Translations under genes and position numbers: made by a program
In this document: one piece after another, positions 1-8,699 of the stretch
How positions within the stretch are numbered: the first letter of the stretch is position 1
Layout of the letters: each line of letters begins with the position of its first letter
Assembly (NCBI GenBank): GCA_002399265.1
Contig: DHDG01000036.1
Coordinates: 6,585-52,262 of the forward strand
From: Firmicutes bacterium UBA4882
GTDB taxonomy: Bacteria; Bacillota; UBA4882
Reading direction: 5' to 3'
Length of the DNA: 45,678 bases
The notes under the pieces: model-generated
Told to the model about the DNA's origin: nothing
Database searches by the model: none
The model's input: the letters and a program-made list of their open reading frames with translations, nothing else

Positions 1-25
1 CACGCGTGCCAATTGCCTGCGTATT

Positions 26-60
26 AGGCTGCCTGTATAAGAGTACAAGGCGGCCTTTTT
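26..60 (+). terminator. Intrinsic terminator of an upstream gene outside the window
   Basis: Arms AGGCTGCCT (26-34) and AGGCGGCCT (48-56) form a 9-bp stem with one T-G wobble around a 13-nt loop. It is followed directly by a T run (56-60). It most likely ends a plus-strand gene lying before position 1. Confidence 0.65.
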
Positions 61-133
61 CGATGAATTGATACTAATGCCCCGATTTCCCTCATAGAAT
101 CTACCATCGCGGGAAAAGGGAGGGGCACATGGC

Positions 134-1015
134 ATGTTTAACCAAAAGCCGAATGTTTTTGAGCGTATTAATACCAAGCCATTCGAGGGGGCATTGTATT
201 TTCTGGTCTTATCCGCACTAGCATTGCTGGGACTGAGCATTAAGTCACGAGCAGGCAGCTTGGTAACCAGCTTAGTGATGATCTGGCCGGCATTTTTGAC
301 AATTACGTATTTGATACGTTATATTCTATTTCCAGGCTGCCGGAAGAAAATCTGGTTCGGGATGCTTTTTTTGACCAGCCTGACCGTTGGGGCCTTGCTG
401 AGTTGGTCATCAATTTATCATTGTGCTTACTGGTTAGAAGGGTTTGCTAAGGGGCTGCTGGTCTTCCTAACCGCTTTGCTGCTGGCATATAACATGGAAG
501 TGCTGATCGCATTACGGTCGCAGTATTTCGATAAGCCCTACCCATGGGGCAACCGGTACGACACTTTTGCCGGGCGCAGAAATATTGCAGCAATGGCGGC
601 TGCGGATGCCGGCCGCCTGGCACTGGCGTGCGCGATGCTGGGAACGCTAGGCCTTTGCTGGATGAGCATTTATTTTGAGTTTGATTTTTTTGCCTACAGT
701 TATGTGCTGGTCTTGTTAACAGTGCTGCTTTATTGCTTTTTGCTGGCGGGCGTCACGCGGCGCCTCAAAACCGGAATAGCGCATGATCTGACTAGTCTGA
801 ATGATAATCTGGAAGCGACCTATGAAAGAGTGTTGCGTTCCGGCTTCGGTTCTCAGGAAGCGGTTGAGCCTTTCAGGATCAATACCGCCATGCAGGAATG
901 GCTGGCCGCTTCCGGACGAGTTGCTGTGCCATGGGAACATCTGCTGACATTGATCGCTGCGTTGCTGCTGATTTTGGCAGCCCCGTATGTGATTTACATT
1001 GTTGGATCACTATAA
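134..1015 (+). CDS. Polytopic membrane protein of unknown function
   Basis: The 293-residue protein has about seven hydrophobic segments, roughly residues 20-37, 43-66, 74-92, 108-128, 160-180, 186-208 and 268-290. A more polar stretch near residues 210-265 is probably cytoplasmic. The ATG at 134 follows a purine-rich ribosome site (AAAAGGGAGGGG, near 115-125). I recognise no catalytic motif or family. It precedes zapA by about 90 bp in the same direction, so it may share transcription with the cell-division and repair genes that follow, but no function can be assigned. Confidence 0.75.
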   Translation: MFNQKPNVFERINTKPFEGALYFLVLSALALLGLSIKSRAGSLVTSLVMIWPAFLTITYLIRYILFPGCRKKIWFGMLFLTSLTVGALLSWSSIYHCAYWLEGFAKGLLVFLTALLLAYNMEVLIALRSQYFDKPYPWGNRYDTFAGRRNIAAMAAADAGRLALACAMLGTLGLCWMSIYFEFDFFAYSYVLVLLTVLLYCFLLAGVTRRLKTGIAHDLTSLNDNLEATYERVLRSGFGSQEAVEPFRINTAMQEWLAASGRVAVPWEHLLTLIAALLLILAAPYVIYIVGSL

Positions 1016-1104
1016 CTTGCGGGAGATACGCTAAAAAGCAGGAATCTGACCCCCGGATGCCTAATTTACGTTAATGGCCAGAAACCGTAGGGGGCGGATG
1101 CAAT

Positions 1105-1368
1105 TTGCCAGATCTGTCAAATGGGCCACAAAAGAATATTACGGTTTCCATTTTAGGGGAAGACTACATAGTATCTGGCGGTTCCGAGGAATACATGCGG
1201 GAAGTCGCCCGCATCGTGGATGAGCGAGTTCAGGATTTTCTCAAAGCGCATCCCAAACTGCCAGTCAGTAAAGTGGCTGTCCTTGTAGCGCTGAATTTTG
1301 CCGATGAATTTCAACGTCTGAAAGTTAAGCATGAGGAAATCTTGCGCAAGACATCAGGTAAGAGGTAG
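1105..1368 (+). CDS. zapA: Cell division protein ZapA
   Basis: This 87-residue protein matches ZapA, a small coiled-coil protein that cross-links FtsZ filaments at the division ring. The N-terminal half has the family pattern NITVSILGEDYIVSGG, then the helix EEYMREVARIVDERV; the C-terminal half is a charged helix expected to dimerise. Length is typical. The start is a TTG at 1105, supported by the G-rich ribosome site GTAGGGGGCGG at 1088-1098; the nearby ATG at 1098 is in another frame. The following cvpA-like and mutS2 genes are a common neighbourhood for zapA in Bacillota. Confidence 0.9.
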   Translation: MPDLSNGPQKNITVSILGEDYIVSGGSEEYMREVARIVDERVQDFLKAHPKLPVSKVAVLVALNFADEFQRLKVKHEEILRKTSGKR

Positions 1369-1415
1369 GTTAGCACTAGGGTAGCACTCACGTACACGAA
1401 AAGGAGCTGGAAGCC

Positions 1416-2225
1416 GTGGTTTTGACAGATTGGATCATTATTGCTGCTTTGGTTTTCTTTGCTTTTCGGGGATTCAAGCTCGGCTTTGTGCTGCAGTTTA
1501 TGGACGTGCTGGGCGCCCTAATTGCGCTAATTGTGGCGTTTAGCTTGTTCGAAAAGGTCGGCGGTATGATCGCAGGGGTATTGGGCAGTTCTGCTACACT
1601 CGGGAATGTGCTGGCCTTTATTTTAATTGCGATTGTGGTCAGCGGGACCATTTCATTCTGCGGACGCCTGTGGCAAAAGGCCACGAAAAGCTCGCCCGTC
1701 AGTCTGCTTGATAAGCTGGGAGGATCGGCCTTTGGCATTCTGAAAGGTATATTACTGATCGCTTTCATGTTGCTGATCATTGGCTCGATACCATTACCCA
1801 AGCTGCATCAGACAATCGGAGAATCGGGGCTGGCCAGCGATATTGGACAAGTCACCCCTTTGATGTACGGACTGGTTGAGCGGGCCTTGCCAGCCAACGT
1901 GCCGCGCTTATTAATTACGCCAGAGGGGTTGCAGCTGCGCAAAACGCGTTTTTCCGATCTGGATGGGGCTACTTGCGTGGATTGCCGCGGCGAAGTTGAA
2001 TTCAAGGGTTTTGAATCCAAAGGTCTGGTATCTTCCCCGAAGTTTATCTGTTCGCAATGTGGCCGGACTAGTGATGGCTGTCAGACATTTGAAGGGCATC
2101 ATCAAATATATGATCGCTGTCCGGCGGAAATGGGCAAACAGGGGATCGCCATTGATTGCGATTCATGGCCAAACAATAAGCCGGTTATCGTAAAAGGACC
2201 TTGTCCTGTCTGCGGAGCGAAGTAA
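1416..2225 (+). CDS. CvpA-family membrane protein with C-terminal cysteine-rich domain
   Basis: Residues 1-160 form a CvpA-type four-helix membrane domain (helices near 5-22, 30-45, 62-82 and 105-125) with the family-like opening LTDWIIIAALVFFAFRGF. Residues 180-269 are unusual: cysteines at 187, 190, 212, 215, 222, 235, 248, 263 and 266, including three CxxC pairs, look like two or more zinc-ribbon-type knuckles facing the cytoplasm. CvpA relatives are normally about 160-200 residues and lack this tail. The GTG start at 1416 follows AAGGAG at 1401-1406. In Bacillota this family (YshB) often sits between zapA and mutS2, as here. The role of the tail is unknown. Confidence 0.8.
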   Translation: MVLTDWIIIAALVFFAFRGFKLGFVLQFMDVLGALIALIVAFSLFEKVGGMIAGVLGSSATLGNVLAFILIAIVVSGTISFCGRLWQKATKSSPVSLLDKLGGSAFGILKGILLIAFMLLIIGSIPLPKLHQTIGESGLASDIGQVTPLMYGLVERALPANVPRLLITPEGLQLRKTRFSDLDGATCVDCRGEVEFKGFESKGLVSSPKFICSQCGRTSDGCQTFEGHHQIYDRCPAEMGKQGIAIDCDSWPNNKPVIVKGPCPVCGAK

Positions 2226-2293
2226 CGCTTGGCGACACGGGACGTTGAACTTAGTATAGCATCTTGTCAGTTAAGCGGGAGGAGGGAAGAATC

Positions 2294-2446
2294 GTGGGAT
2301 GGCTCGAAATAGTGGTCATACTAGTAGTAGCGTTCTTTATCGGTACGGCATTTTTTCTTAGCAATAAAGCAGAGAAGATCACGAAGCAAAAGGCGGAAGA
2401 GAAGCGTTTGCTGGAAGAACAGAATAAAGGCGGAAAGAGAAAATAA
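2294..2446 (+). CDS. Small single-pass membrane protein (50 aa)
   Basis: I place the start at GTG 2294, because a strong ribosome site (GGGAGGAGGG, 2277-2286) lies 7 nt before it. An in-frame TTG at 2264 lies upstream of that site and would make it coding. The product has one membrane helix (about residues 3-22, GWLEIVVILVVAFFIGTAFF) followed by a highly charged Lys/Glu-rich tail of about 28 residues, probably a cytoplasmic coiled coil. It resembles many unnamed small membrane proteins; no function can be given. A terminator follows immediately. Confidence 0.65.
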   Translation: MGWLEIVVILVVAFFIGTAFFLSNKAEKITKQKAEEKRLLEEQNKGGKRK

Positions 2447-2457
2447 ATGCATTACAG

Positions 2458-2494
2458 ACCGGCTCACTTGAGGAAAAGGGGCCGGTTTTGTTTT
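2458..2494 (+). terminator. Intrinsic terminator after the zapA-cvpA-like segment
   Basis: ACCGGC (2458-2463) pairs with GCCGGT (2481-2486), the stem extends inward with T-G and C-G pairs, and a T-rich tract TTTTGTTTT (2486-2494) follows. It separates the first gene group from the DUF421 gene. Confidence 0.75.
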
Positions 2495-2587
2495 GGCGTC
2501 GGGCTGAGGGCGCTAGTCAATCCTGATGAACGGGCATACTAAGAATCGCAGATTTGAAATGAAAAGCATGTCCCGGGGGTGGCAAAC

Positions 2588-3229
2588 ATGAGCCTGTCTG
2601 CATTTTGGACTGCGACCGCGACGGCCGCGGGGGCGGTGGCTGGTAGTGTCAGCGCGGGCGGACATCTGACTGCCTTAATCATGCGTACCGTTATAATATA
2701 TCTGGCAGCACTATTTATCGTGCGCCTGATGGGTAAAAGAGCCCTGGGCACATTAAGTCTGTTTGACTTTGTCATTATGGTAGGAATCGGTGATATTATC
2801 GTCATGGTTGGCGTGGAGGGGTCGGTCAGTCTGCTCAGTGGGATCAGTGTTCTGATTGTACTGGGTGTTTTGGAATTGCTTTTTTCGCTGCTTACATTCA
2901 AGAGCAAAGCAGCGGCCAGAATTCTGGAAGGGATGCCAACCGTTTTGGTGCAGAACGGCAAACTGATGCAAGAAAATATGGCCCGAGAACATGTCAGTCT
3001 GGCGGATTTAAAACAAGAGCTGCGCAAAGAAGGGGTTTCACAAATATCGTCTGTCAAAGAGGCATTATTGGAGGCTTGCGGAAAATTCAGCGTCATCCTT
3101 AAGGATGATGTCGAGCCGATGAGTCGGGAGGAATCCATGGATCAGTTTGAGGAAATGGCGGAACTTAAAGAAGACATAGTTGAAGTAAAAAAACTGCTGC
3201 AACAATTGCTGGAGCGCGAAAGGTACTGA
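2588..3229 (+). CDS. DUF421 (YetF/YrbG-like) membrane protein
   Basis: The protein matches the DUF421 family: two or three N-terminal membrane helices with the conserved run RLMGKRALGTLSLFDFVIMV (about residues 44-63), followed by a soluble domain with the typical segment PTVLVQNGKLMQENM. The C-terminal 40 residues are strongly charged and probably coiled coil. Members such as YetF are linked to the spore or forespore membrane in Bacillus; the biochemical role is unsettled. I prefer ATG 2588, since GGGGGTGG at 2575-2582 serves as its ribosome site; the GTG at 2579 lies inside that site. The gene stands alone between a terminator and the U32 peptidase gene. Confidence 0.85.
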   Translation: MSLSAFWTATATAAGAVAGSVSAGGHLTALIMRTVIIYLAALFIVRLMGKRALGTLSLFDFVIMVGIGDIIVMVGVEGSVSLLSGISVLIVLGVLELLFSLLTFKSKAAARILEGMPTVLVQNGKLMQENMAREHVSLADLKQELRKEGVSQISSVKEALLEACGKFSVILKDDVEPMSREESMDQFEEMAELKEDIVEVKKLLQQLLERERY

Positions 3230-3368
3230 AATGGGGATGGGCCGAGTTGCATGGCACACTCTGCGATGCATAGAAATGGGCTACGGCTGGGCCGAAATCT
3301 ACTGCAGGGATAGGGGCATTGGCGGCGAAAATATTTAGGTGGCGCGCTGCTGGAAAGAAGGCCCTTGC

Positions 3369-6005
3369 ATGACTGAATTCTCCCATAATAGAGCAGAATT
3401 ATTGGCACCGGCTGGATCGCTGGACGCTTTTGAAGCAGCGATCGCTAATGGTGCTGACGCAATTTATCTTGGCGGAAGCAGGTTTAACGCCAGAGCATCG
3501 GCGGCCAACTTTGATGATGACAGTCTGACCGCTGCGGTGCGACGCGCGCATCTCTTCGGTAAAAAAGTCTATGTGACTGTTAACATATTGATGGGCCAGG
3601 ACGAGCTTAATGCAGGCCTTGATTACTTGGCTTTTCTGGATGATATCGGTGTTGATGCAGTGATCATTCAGGACTTTGGACTCATGAAGCTGGCCCATAG
3701 TCACTTTCCGAACTTGCCGCTGCATGGCAGCACCCAAATGACAATTTACAATCATTGGGGCGCTGGTTTCTTGCGCGCCGCTGGTGCCGAACGCGTGGTG
3801 CTGGCCAGAGAGGTCTCGCTCGCGGAGGCCGCCGAAATACGTCTCAGATCCGGGCTGGAAATCGAGATCTTTGTGCACGGAGCCCTTTGCTTCTCCTATT
3901 CCGGACAGTGCTTGCTATCGAGTATGATTGGCGGCCGTAGCGGCAATAGGGGTCGCTGTGCTCAGCCATGCCGTATGGAATATAGCTTAGTTGATACGGG
4001 TGGGGAAGACAGCCACAGAAAGGGTCTGGCGCATAGTCTGGCGCATAGCAACGAGGGTAATCATTTGCTGAGTCCCAGCGACCTGAACACGTTGGAGATT
4101 CTGCCGCAACTGGTTGCCGCCGGTATCTCCGCGCTGAAAATTGAAGGGCGCATGAAACGCCCCGAATACGTCGCCACCGTCGTCCGAATTTACCGGGAGG
4201 CCCTGGACCGCTATTATGCGGACCCGCGGCATTTTTGCGCCTTGCCGGAGGAATTGGCTGACTTGGAACAGATTTTTAATCGCGGTTTTACCACTGGTTA
4301 TTATCTGAGCCGACCGGGGCTGGCCATGATGAGTCATCAGCACTCCAAGAACAGGGGCGTTTTATTGGGACGCATCAGCGGTTGGGGAAATCACGGCCAC
4401 GGCCGCTATCAGATACAGCTGGAAAAGGATTTGCGAGTCGGAGACGGAGTAGCCGTCCGGATTGCCCAAGGTGAAAATACGGGCACAGAAGTCGCCGCCC
4501 TGTGGAATGCGCAGCAAGGTCGGCTGGAATACGCGCCGGCAGGCACAGTGGTGGAACTTGATCTGCCCGGCGATCCACAACCGGGAGCACCGGTTTTTAA
4601 AACCTCTGACCGGATGCTGTTGAGCAGAGCGCAAGAATCTTTCGCGTCCGGCAGCGAAGGGCTCACAATTCCAGTGTCACTTGAATTTTCGGCCGTCGTC
4701 GGACAGCCTGGTCATCTATCCTTATCGGATGATCAAGGCAATACGGTCAGCGTAGACGGCGATTTTAGGGCCGAGCAGGCCATCAGACATCCATTAACCG
4801 CCGAACGTGTCAAGGATCAGCTGACGCGCCTGGGGGCGACAGCGTATTACGCGCAGAACTTTCGGGCAGTGATCGATGGCGATTTAATGATACCGGTTAG
4901 TGATTTGAATAGTCTGCGTCGTAAAGGTATCGCTGCTTTGGAAGAAGCACGTTTGCGCCGATGGGCGTCAGCAGGCCGAGCTGGCCTGGCGGGCCGGATA
5001 CGCGAACCGGGAGCGTCTGGCACTTACCCCATTTCGTCCGTCACCAGTCAGGAGAGACGTCTCGGACGCCGCCTCCGGACCAGGACGGTCCTGTCTGTGA
5101 GTGCCTCCGACCCCGTCAGTCTGGAGGCCGCCTTGGAGGGCGGAGCTGCCCGAGTGTATTTTGGGGGCGAATCCTATCGGCCATTTGGAGAATGGTCGTT
5201 GGAAAACATCCAGCAGGGTATACAGGCCGCCAAAAATCATGGGGCTGAAGCAATCGTATCATTGCCGCGCATCGTCGCTCAGCGTGAAACAGATGCTTAC
5301 GAGCAGAAGCTTCGAGCCATTGCCGAATTAAATCCGGATGGTTTTTTGATCAGGAACATCGGGCAGGCGCATCTGTTACGCCAATTTTGGGGAGGGCGTG
5401 GGCGTCTGTGTGGGGATTATACCCTCAATGTGTTTAATACTCATACGGCTGAGGCGCTGGAAGGACTTAGCGTCATTACCTTATCGCCAGAATTGACGCT
5501 GGCCCAAATCAGAAAGGTACTTGCAGCGGAAGCGACAGCAGTGGAATGGGAATGGGAAATACCAGTTCAAGGTGCCATTCAGCTGATGGTTTCAGAACAT
5601 TGTCCCTTAGGGGCCAAAACTGGCGGTGGCGCAGGACAGATGGCAGCGGGTTGCAGCATGCCCTGTTTGAAATGCAGGGGCTCAGCCGGGCTACAGGACC
5701 GTTTGGGATTGATCTTCCCAATCCGTGTAGACACACAATGCCGCATGCACCTTTTTAACAGCATGGACTTAAACCTCGCCGCGCACTTGTTGGCGTTGAC
5801 AAAATTGGGTCTTTCAGTCAGAATAGAAGGGTTGGCTCATGATGCTACTTATATTGGTAAAGCCACTCGCATTTATCATGACTTGTTGTTTGGTGCCGCA
5901 AGAGGACATGATCCTGAGCGCAACTGCTTTGCTACACTAATTGACGGGTTGGAGCAGCTGAGCATTCAGGGGACCACCAAAGGACATCTACACCGCGGCG
6001 TTTGA
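3369..6005 (+). CDS. U32 family peptidase / RlhA-like protein with DUF3656
   Basis: This 878-residue protein is a long-form U32 peptidase. It opens with ELLAPAGSLDAFEAAIANGA, carries the U32 signature in EIFVHGALCFSYSGQCLLS (about residues 170-188), and then the cysteine-rich stretch GNRGRCAQPCRMEY. The middle (about 370-520) corresponds to DUF3656. A second TIM-barrel-like half ends with cysteines in EHCPLG, AGCSMPCLKC and DTQCRM, probably metal or Fe-S ligands. The Escherichia coli relative RlhA (YdcP) acts in hydroxylation of 23S rRNA C2501, so an RNA-modification role is as likely as proteolysis. ATG 3369 is chosen because AAAGAAGG lies 7 nt upstream; an in-frame GTG at 3339 has no such site. 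Confidence 0.88.
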   Translation: MTEFSHNRAELLAPAGSLDAFEAAIANGADAIYLGGSRFNARASAANFDDDSLTAAVRRAHLFGKKVYVTVNILMGQDELNAGLDYLAFLDDIGVDAVIIQDFGLMKLAHSHFPNLPLHGSTQMTIYNHWGAGFLRAAGAERVVLAREVSLAEAAEIRLRSGLEIEIFVHGALCFSYSGQCLLSSMIGGRSGNRGRCAQPCRMEYSLVDTGGEDSHRKGLAHSLAHSNEGNHLLSPSDLNTLEILPQLVAAGISALKIEGRMKRPEYVATVVRIYREALDRYYADPRHFCALPEELADLEQIFNRGFTTGYYLSRPGLAMMSHQHSKNRGVLLGRISGWGNHGHGRYQIQLEKDLRVGDGVAVRIAQGENTGTEVAALWNAQQGRLEYAPAGTVVELDLPGDPQPGAPVFKTSDRMLLSRAQESFASGSEGLTIPVSLEFSAVVGQPGHLSLSDDQGNTVSVDGDFRAEQAIRHPLTAERVKDQLTRLGATAYYAQNFRAVIDGDLMIPVSDLNSLRRKGIAALEEARLRRWASAGRAGLAGRIREPGASGTYPISSVTSQERRLGRRLRTRTVLSVSASDPVSLEAALEGGAARVYFGGESYRPFGEWSLENIQQGIQAAKNHGAEAIVSLPRIVAQRETDAYEQKLRAIAELNPDGFLIRNIGQAHLLRQFWGGRGRLCGDYTLNVFNTHTAEALEGLSVITLSPELTLAQIRKVLAAEATAVEWEWEIPVQGAIQLMVSEHCPLGAKTGGGAGQMAAGCSMPCLKCRGSAGLQDRLGLIFPIRVDTQCRMHLFNSMDLNLAAHLLALTKLGLSVRIEGLAHDATYIGKATRIYHDLLFGAARGHDPERNCFATLIDGLEQLSIQGTTKGHLHRGV
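4025..4048 (+). repeat. 12-bp tandem duplication inside the U32 gene
   Basis: The 12-mer TCTGGCGCATAG occurs twice in a row. It keeps the frame and gives a short repeated peptide (LAHSLAHS) in a variable loop of the U32 protein. Confidence 0.7.
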
Positions 6006-6016
6006 TTCGGCACCAA

Positions 6017-6095
6017 GGAACTCTGGGGACGGTTCTAAAAGTGCCAAATCCCAGATAATGACAAATGGCACTTTTAGAACCGTCCCCAGAGTTCC
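6017..6095. repeat. REP-like palindrome, copy 1 (30-bp perfect arms)
   Basis: The left arm (6017-6046) and right arm (6066-6095) are perfect reverse complements of 30 bp around a 19-nt loop. The arm contains the core GGGGACGGTTCT, also found at 8,542-8,620 and 42,892-42,969. It lies between the U32 gene and mutS2 and ends 6 bp before the mutS2 ribosome site, so the transcript would fold into a very stable hairpin there. There is no T run, so it is not a standard terminator. Confidence 0.9.
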
Positions 6096-6116
6096 AAGCT
6101 TCGAGGAGGATGACTA

Positions 6117-8513
6117 ATGGAAGAGCGGACTCTTAGAGTCTTAGAATATGGTAAAATACTTGATTTATTGGCTGACAAGACGTCTTCCTCATTAGGTCGC
6201 GAGTTGGCCGAGGAACTGCGGCCGACGGATGATCCTGTTGTTATTGAGGAGATGCTCAAAGAGGTTAGCGAATGCCGATCCATGAGGGAATTCGGCGACC
6301 AAATCCCGCTGGGCGGCATCCATGATATCCGGGATGCCGTAAGGCGCGCTGACGCCGGTGGTGTGCTAATGGCCGAAGTCCTGGTGAACATTTCGGCCAC
6401 GCTGCGGGCCAGTCGTCAGGTTGCCGCCTTCTTTGCACAGCGCAAAGAACGGGCGCCCTTATTATCAGACTGGGCACAGGGCTTAGGCGATTTCCGCCAA
6501 TTGGAGCGGGAAATTGATGCAGCCATTGGGCCGGGCGGTGAGGTCTTAGATTCTGCCAGTCCGGAACTGGGAAAGATTCGCACCCAGATCAGGACTTATC
6601 AGAACAGACTCAAAGACAAACTCGACTCCATGGTACGCTCCGCTGATATGCAGCGCTATCTGCAAGAAAATCTGGTCACGCTGAGAAACGACCGCTATGT
6701 TCTTCCGGTAAAACAGGAATATAAAGCGATGGTCCCTGGCATTGTGCACGATCAATCATCCAGCGGGGCGACCTTATTTATTGAGCCGATGGTGGTTGTT
6801 GAACTAAACAACCAGCTGCGCCAGCTCGATGCCGCGGAGCAGGAAGAAATCCGCCGCATTTTGGCGGCGCTGTCGAACGCTGTTGGTGAAAGGGCACCGG
6901 AAATCAGAGTGTCAGTTTCCATTCTGGCGCATTTGGATTTTGTGACTGCGAAAACAAAATTAGCTGAAGATATGCGTGCGGAAGAGCCTCAGATTGCCGA
7001 GGGAGCGCAAATCACGCTGGTAGGAGCGCGCCATCCCCTGCTAAAAGGCGCGGTTGTGCCGATTGATCTGGAGCTGGGACGCGACTTTGACACGCTGGTC
7101 ATTACCGGACCGAACACTGGGGGAAAGACGGTTACGCTGAAAACAGTCGGGCTCTTGACGCTCATGGCACAGTCTGGCTTGCATGTTCCGGCACGTACGG
7201 GAACCTCATTGAGTGTTTTTACGCGTATTTACAGCGATATCGGCGATGAACAGAGCATTGAACAGAGTCTGTCAACCTTCTCTTCGCATATGACTCATAT
7301 TGTTGATATTCTCGCTAAGGCGGGTGAGCAGGACACGCTGGTGCTTTTGGACGAACTGGGGGCCGGTACGGACCCGACAGAGGGTGCGGCATTGGCGATG
7401 GCCATTCTGGAACACTTGCACCAAAAAGGTGTCCGTACAGTCGCCACAACGCATTATGCGGAACTGAAGACTTTTGCCTATACCACACCCGGGCTGCAAA
7501 ATGCTTCCGTTGAATTTGATGTTGAAACCTTGCGCCCGACTTATCGATTAATTCTGGGCACCCCTGGACGCAGCAACGCTTTTGAAATAGCCAAAAGGCT
7601 TGGCCTTCCGGATGAATTAGTGGAGCAAGCCCGGGGAATGCTTTCTTCCGACCATAATACTGTGGAAGAGCTGATTGAGAATATTCATCAGGATGCGCGC
7701 GCTGCCCGTGATGAGAGGATGAACGCTGACCGGCTTAAAATGGAATATAGTCGGTTGGTGGGAGTTCTGGCGGAAAAAGAGCGGCGCCTGGAAAATGAAA
7801 AAGAGGCAATCTTAAGGCAGACCCGTGAGAAAGCACGTCAGGTGATTGACCTTTCGCGTAAAGAGGTGGAGGAGCTTATTAGGCTCCTCAAGAGCGAAGC
7901 GGAAGAAAAACGGCTGGATGAGGCGGCCAAAGTTGCCCGTACTGCTTTAAACGACCTGCGGGAGAGTATGGAGCAGGAGCTGGGTGATCGCGGGGACGGA
8001 GACGCCAAGGGCACTACCAGACCTATTCCCGAAGGATTGAAACCCGGAGAGAGTGTCCGGGCAATCAACCTGGGGCGTGAGGGCGTCGTCTTGAATGTTG
8101 ATTATAGCAACAGCCAGGCACTGGTGCAGTTTGGCATTATGAAAGTCAATATGGCACTGAACGAAATTGAACGACGCGATCAAAAGGATAACAACAATAA
8201 AGATAAGGCGCATCGTTCTTTGGCTGGTGGAACCAAAACGGCTGCGATGGAAACGAGTAAGGCGCTCAGTATTTCTACAGAACTGGATTTGCGCGGCCTC
8301 ACGGCTGAAGAAGCGATTCAGACAGTTGACAAATACCTGGATGACGCCTTACTGGCTGGAATCCCGCGCGCCCGCATCATTCATGGCAAGGGAACCGGAG
8401 CGCTGCGGACCGCCATCATTGCCTATTTGCGGGAACACTCCGCTATTAAGGCGTTCAGGGCGGGCGAAAGTGGCGAAGGCGGTTCAGGCGTGACTGTTGT
8501 TGAATTGCAGTAG
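6117..8513 (+). CDS. mutS2: MutS2 ATPase/endonuclease (RqcU)
   Basis: The 798-residue protein has the full MutS2 plan: an N-terminal clamp/lever region, a MutS-type ATPase with Walker A GPNTGGKT (331-338) and Walker B VLLDELGAGTDP (about 409-420), a long coiled coil (about 520-640), and a C-terminal Smr domain with LDLRGLTAEEA (about 723) and HGKGTGALR (about 752). MutS2 suppresses recombination and, in Bacillus, splits collided ribosomes to feed ribosome quality control. The mismatch-recognition domain of MutS is absent, as expected. ATG 6117 has the ribosome site GAGGAGGA at 6102-6109. A long palindrome lies just upstream and may affect expression. Confidence 0.96.
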   Translation: MEERTLRVLEYGKILDLLADKTSSSLGRELAEELRPTDDPVVIEEMLKEVSECRSMREFGDQIPLGGIHDIRDAVRRADAGGVLMAEVLVNISATLRASRQVAAFFAQRKERAPLLSDWAQGLGDFRQLEREIDAAIGPGGEVLDSASPELGKIRTQIRTYQNRLKDKLDSMVRSADMQRYLQENLVTLRNDRYVLPVKQEYKAMVPGIVHDQSSSGATLFIEPMVVVELNNQLRQLDAAEQEEIRRILAALSNAVGERAPEIRVSVSILAHLDFVTAKTKLAEDMRAEEPQIAEGAQITLVGARHPLLKGAVVPIDLELGRDFDTLVITGPNTGGKTVTLKTVGLLTLMAQSGLHVPARTGTSLSVFTRIYSDIGDEQSIEQSLSTFSSHMTHIVDILAKAGEQDTLVLLDELGAGTDPTEGAALAMAILEHLHQKGVRTVATTHYAELKTFAYTTPGLQNASVEFDVETLRPTYRLILGTPGRSNAFEIAKRLGLPDELVEQARGMLSSDHNTVEELIENIHQDARAARDERMNADRLKMEYSRLVGVLAEKERRLENEKEAILRQTREKARQVIDLSRKEVEELIRLLKSEAEEKRLDEAAKVARTALNDLRESMEQELGDRGDGDAKGTTRPIPEGLKPGESVRAINLGREGVVLNVDYSNSQALVQFGIMKVNMALNEIERRDQKDNNNKDKAHRSLAGGTKTAAMETSKALSISTELDLRGLTAEEAIQTVDKYLDDALLAGIPRARIIHGKGTGALRTAIIAYLREHSAIKAFRAGESGEGGSGVTVVELQ

Positions 8514-8536
8514 GAGACGAGAGGGAGATGCGGGTA

Positions 8537-8620
8537 GAGACGCGGGGACGGTTCCTCCGTCTCGCCCGCAGACAAGAAAGGGGACGGTTCTTCTGTGGTG
8601 ACACAGAAGAACCGTCCCCT
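8537..8620. repeat. REP-like palindromes, copy 2 (compound)
   Basis: Two related units lie side by side. GAGACG (8537-8542) and CGTCTC (8558-8563) enclose the core GGGGACGGTTCC. The second unit has perfect 19-bp arms (8579-8597 and 8602-8620) around a 4-nt loop and contains GGGGACGGTTCT. A further direct repeat of CCTTGTGTC follows to about 8636. The pair lies between mutS2 and the CNNM-type gene; no coding sequence is credible here. Confidence 0.88.
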
Positions 8621-8699
8621 TGTGTCCCCTTGTGTCATTCCCCTCACGCTTCTGTATCTCCATGGGTATACTATAACATAATCGGCCGGAGGTGGATCT

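Noticed and set aside
6017..6095. Long palindrome as an intrinsic terminator
   Set aside because: There is no T run on either side and related copies lie in other contexts, so a REP-like repeat explains it better.
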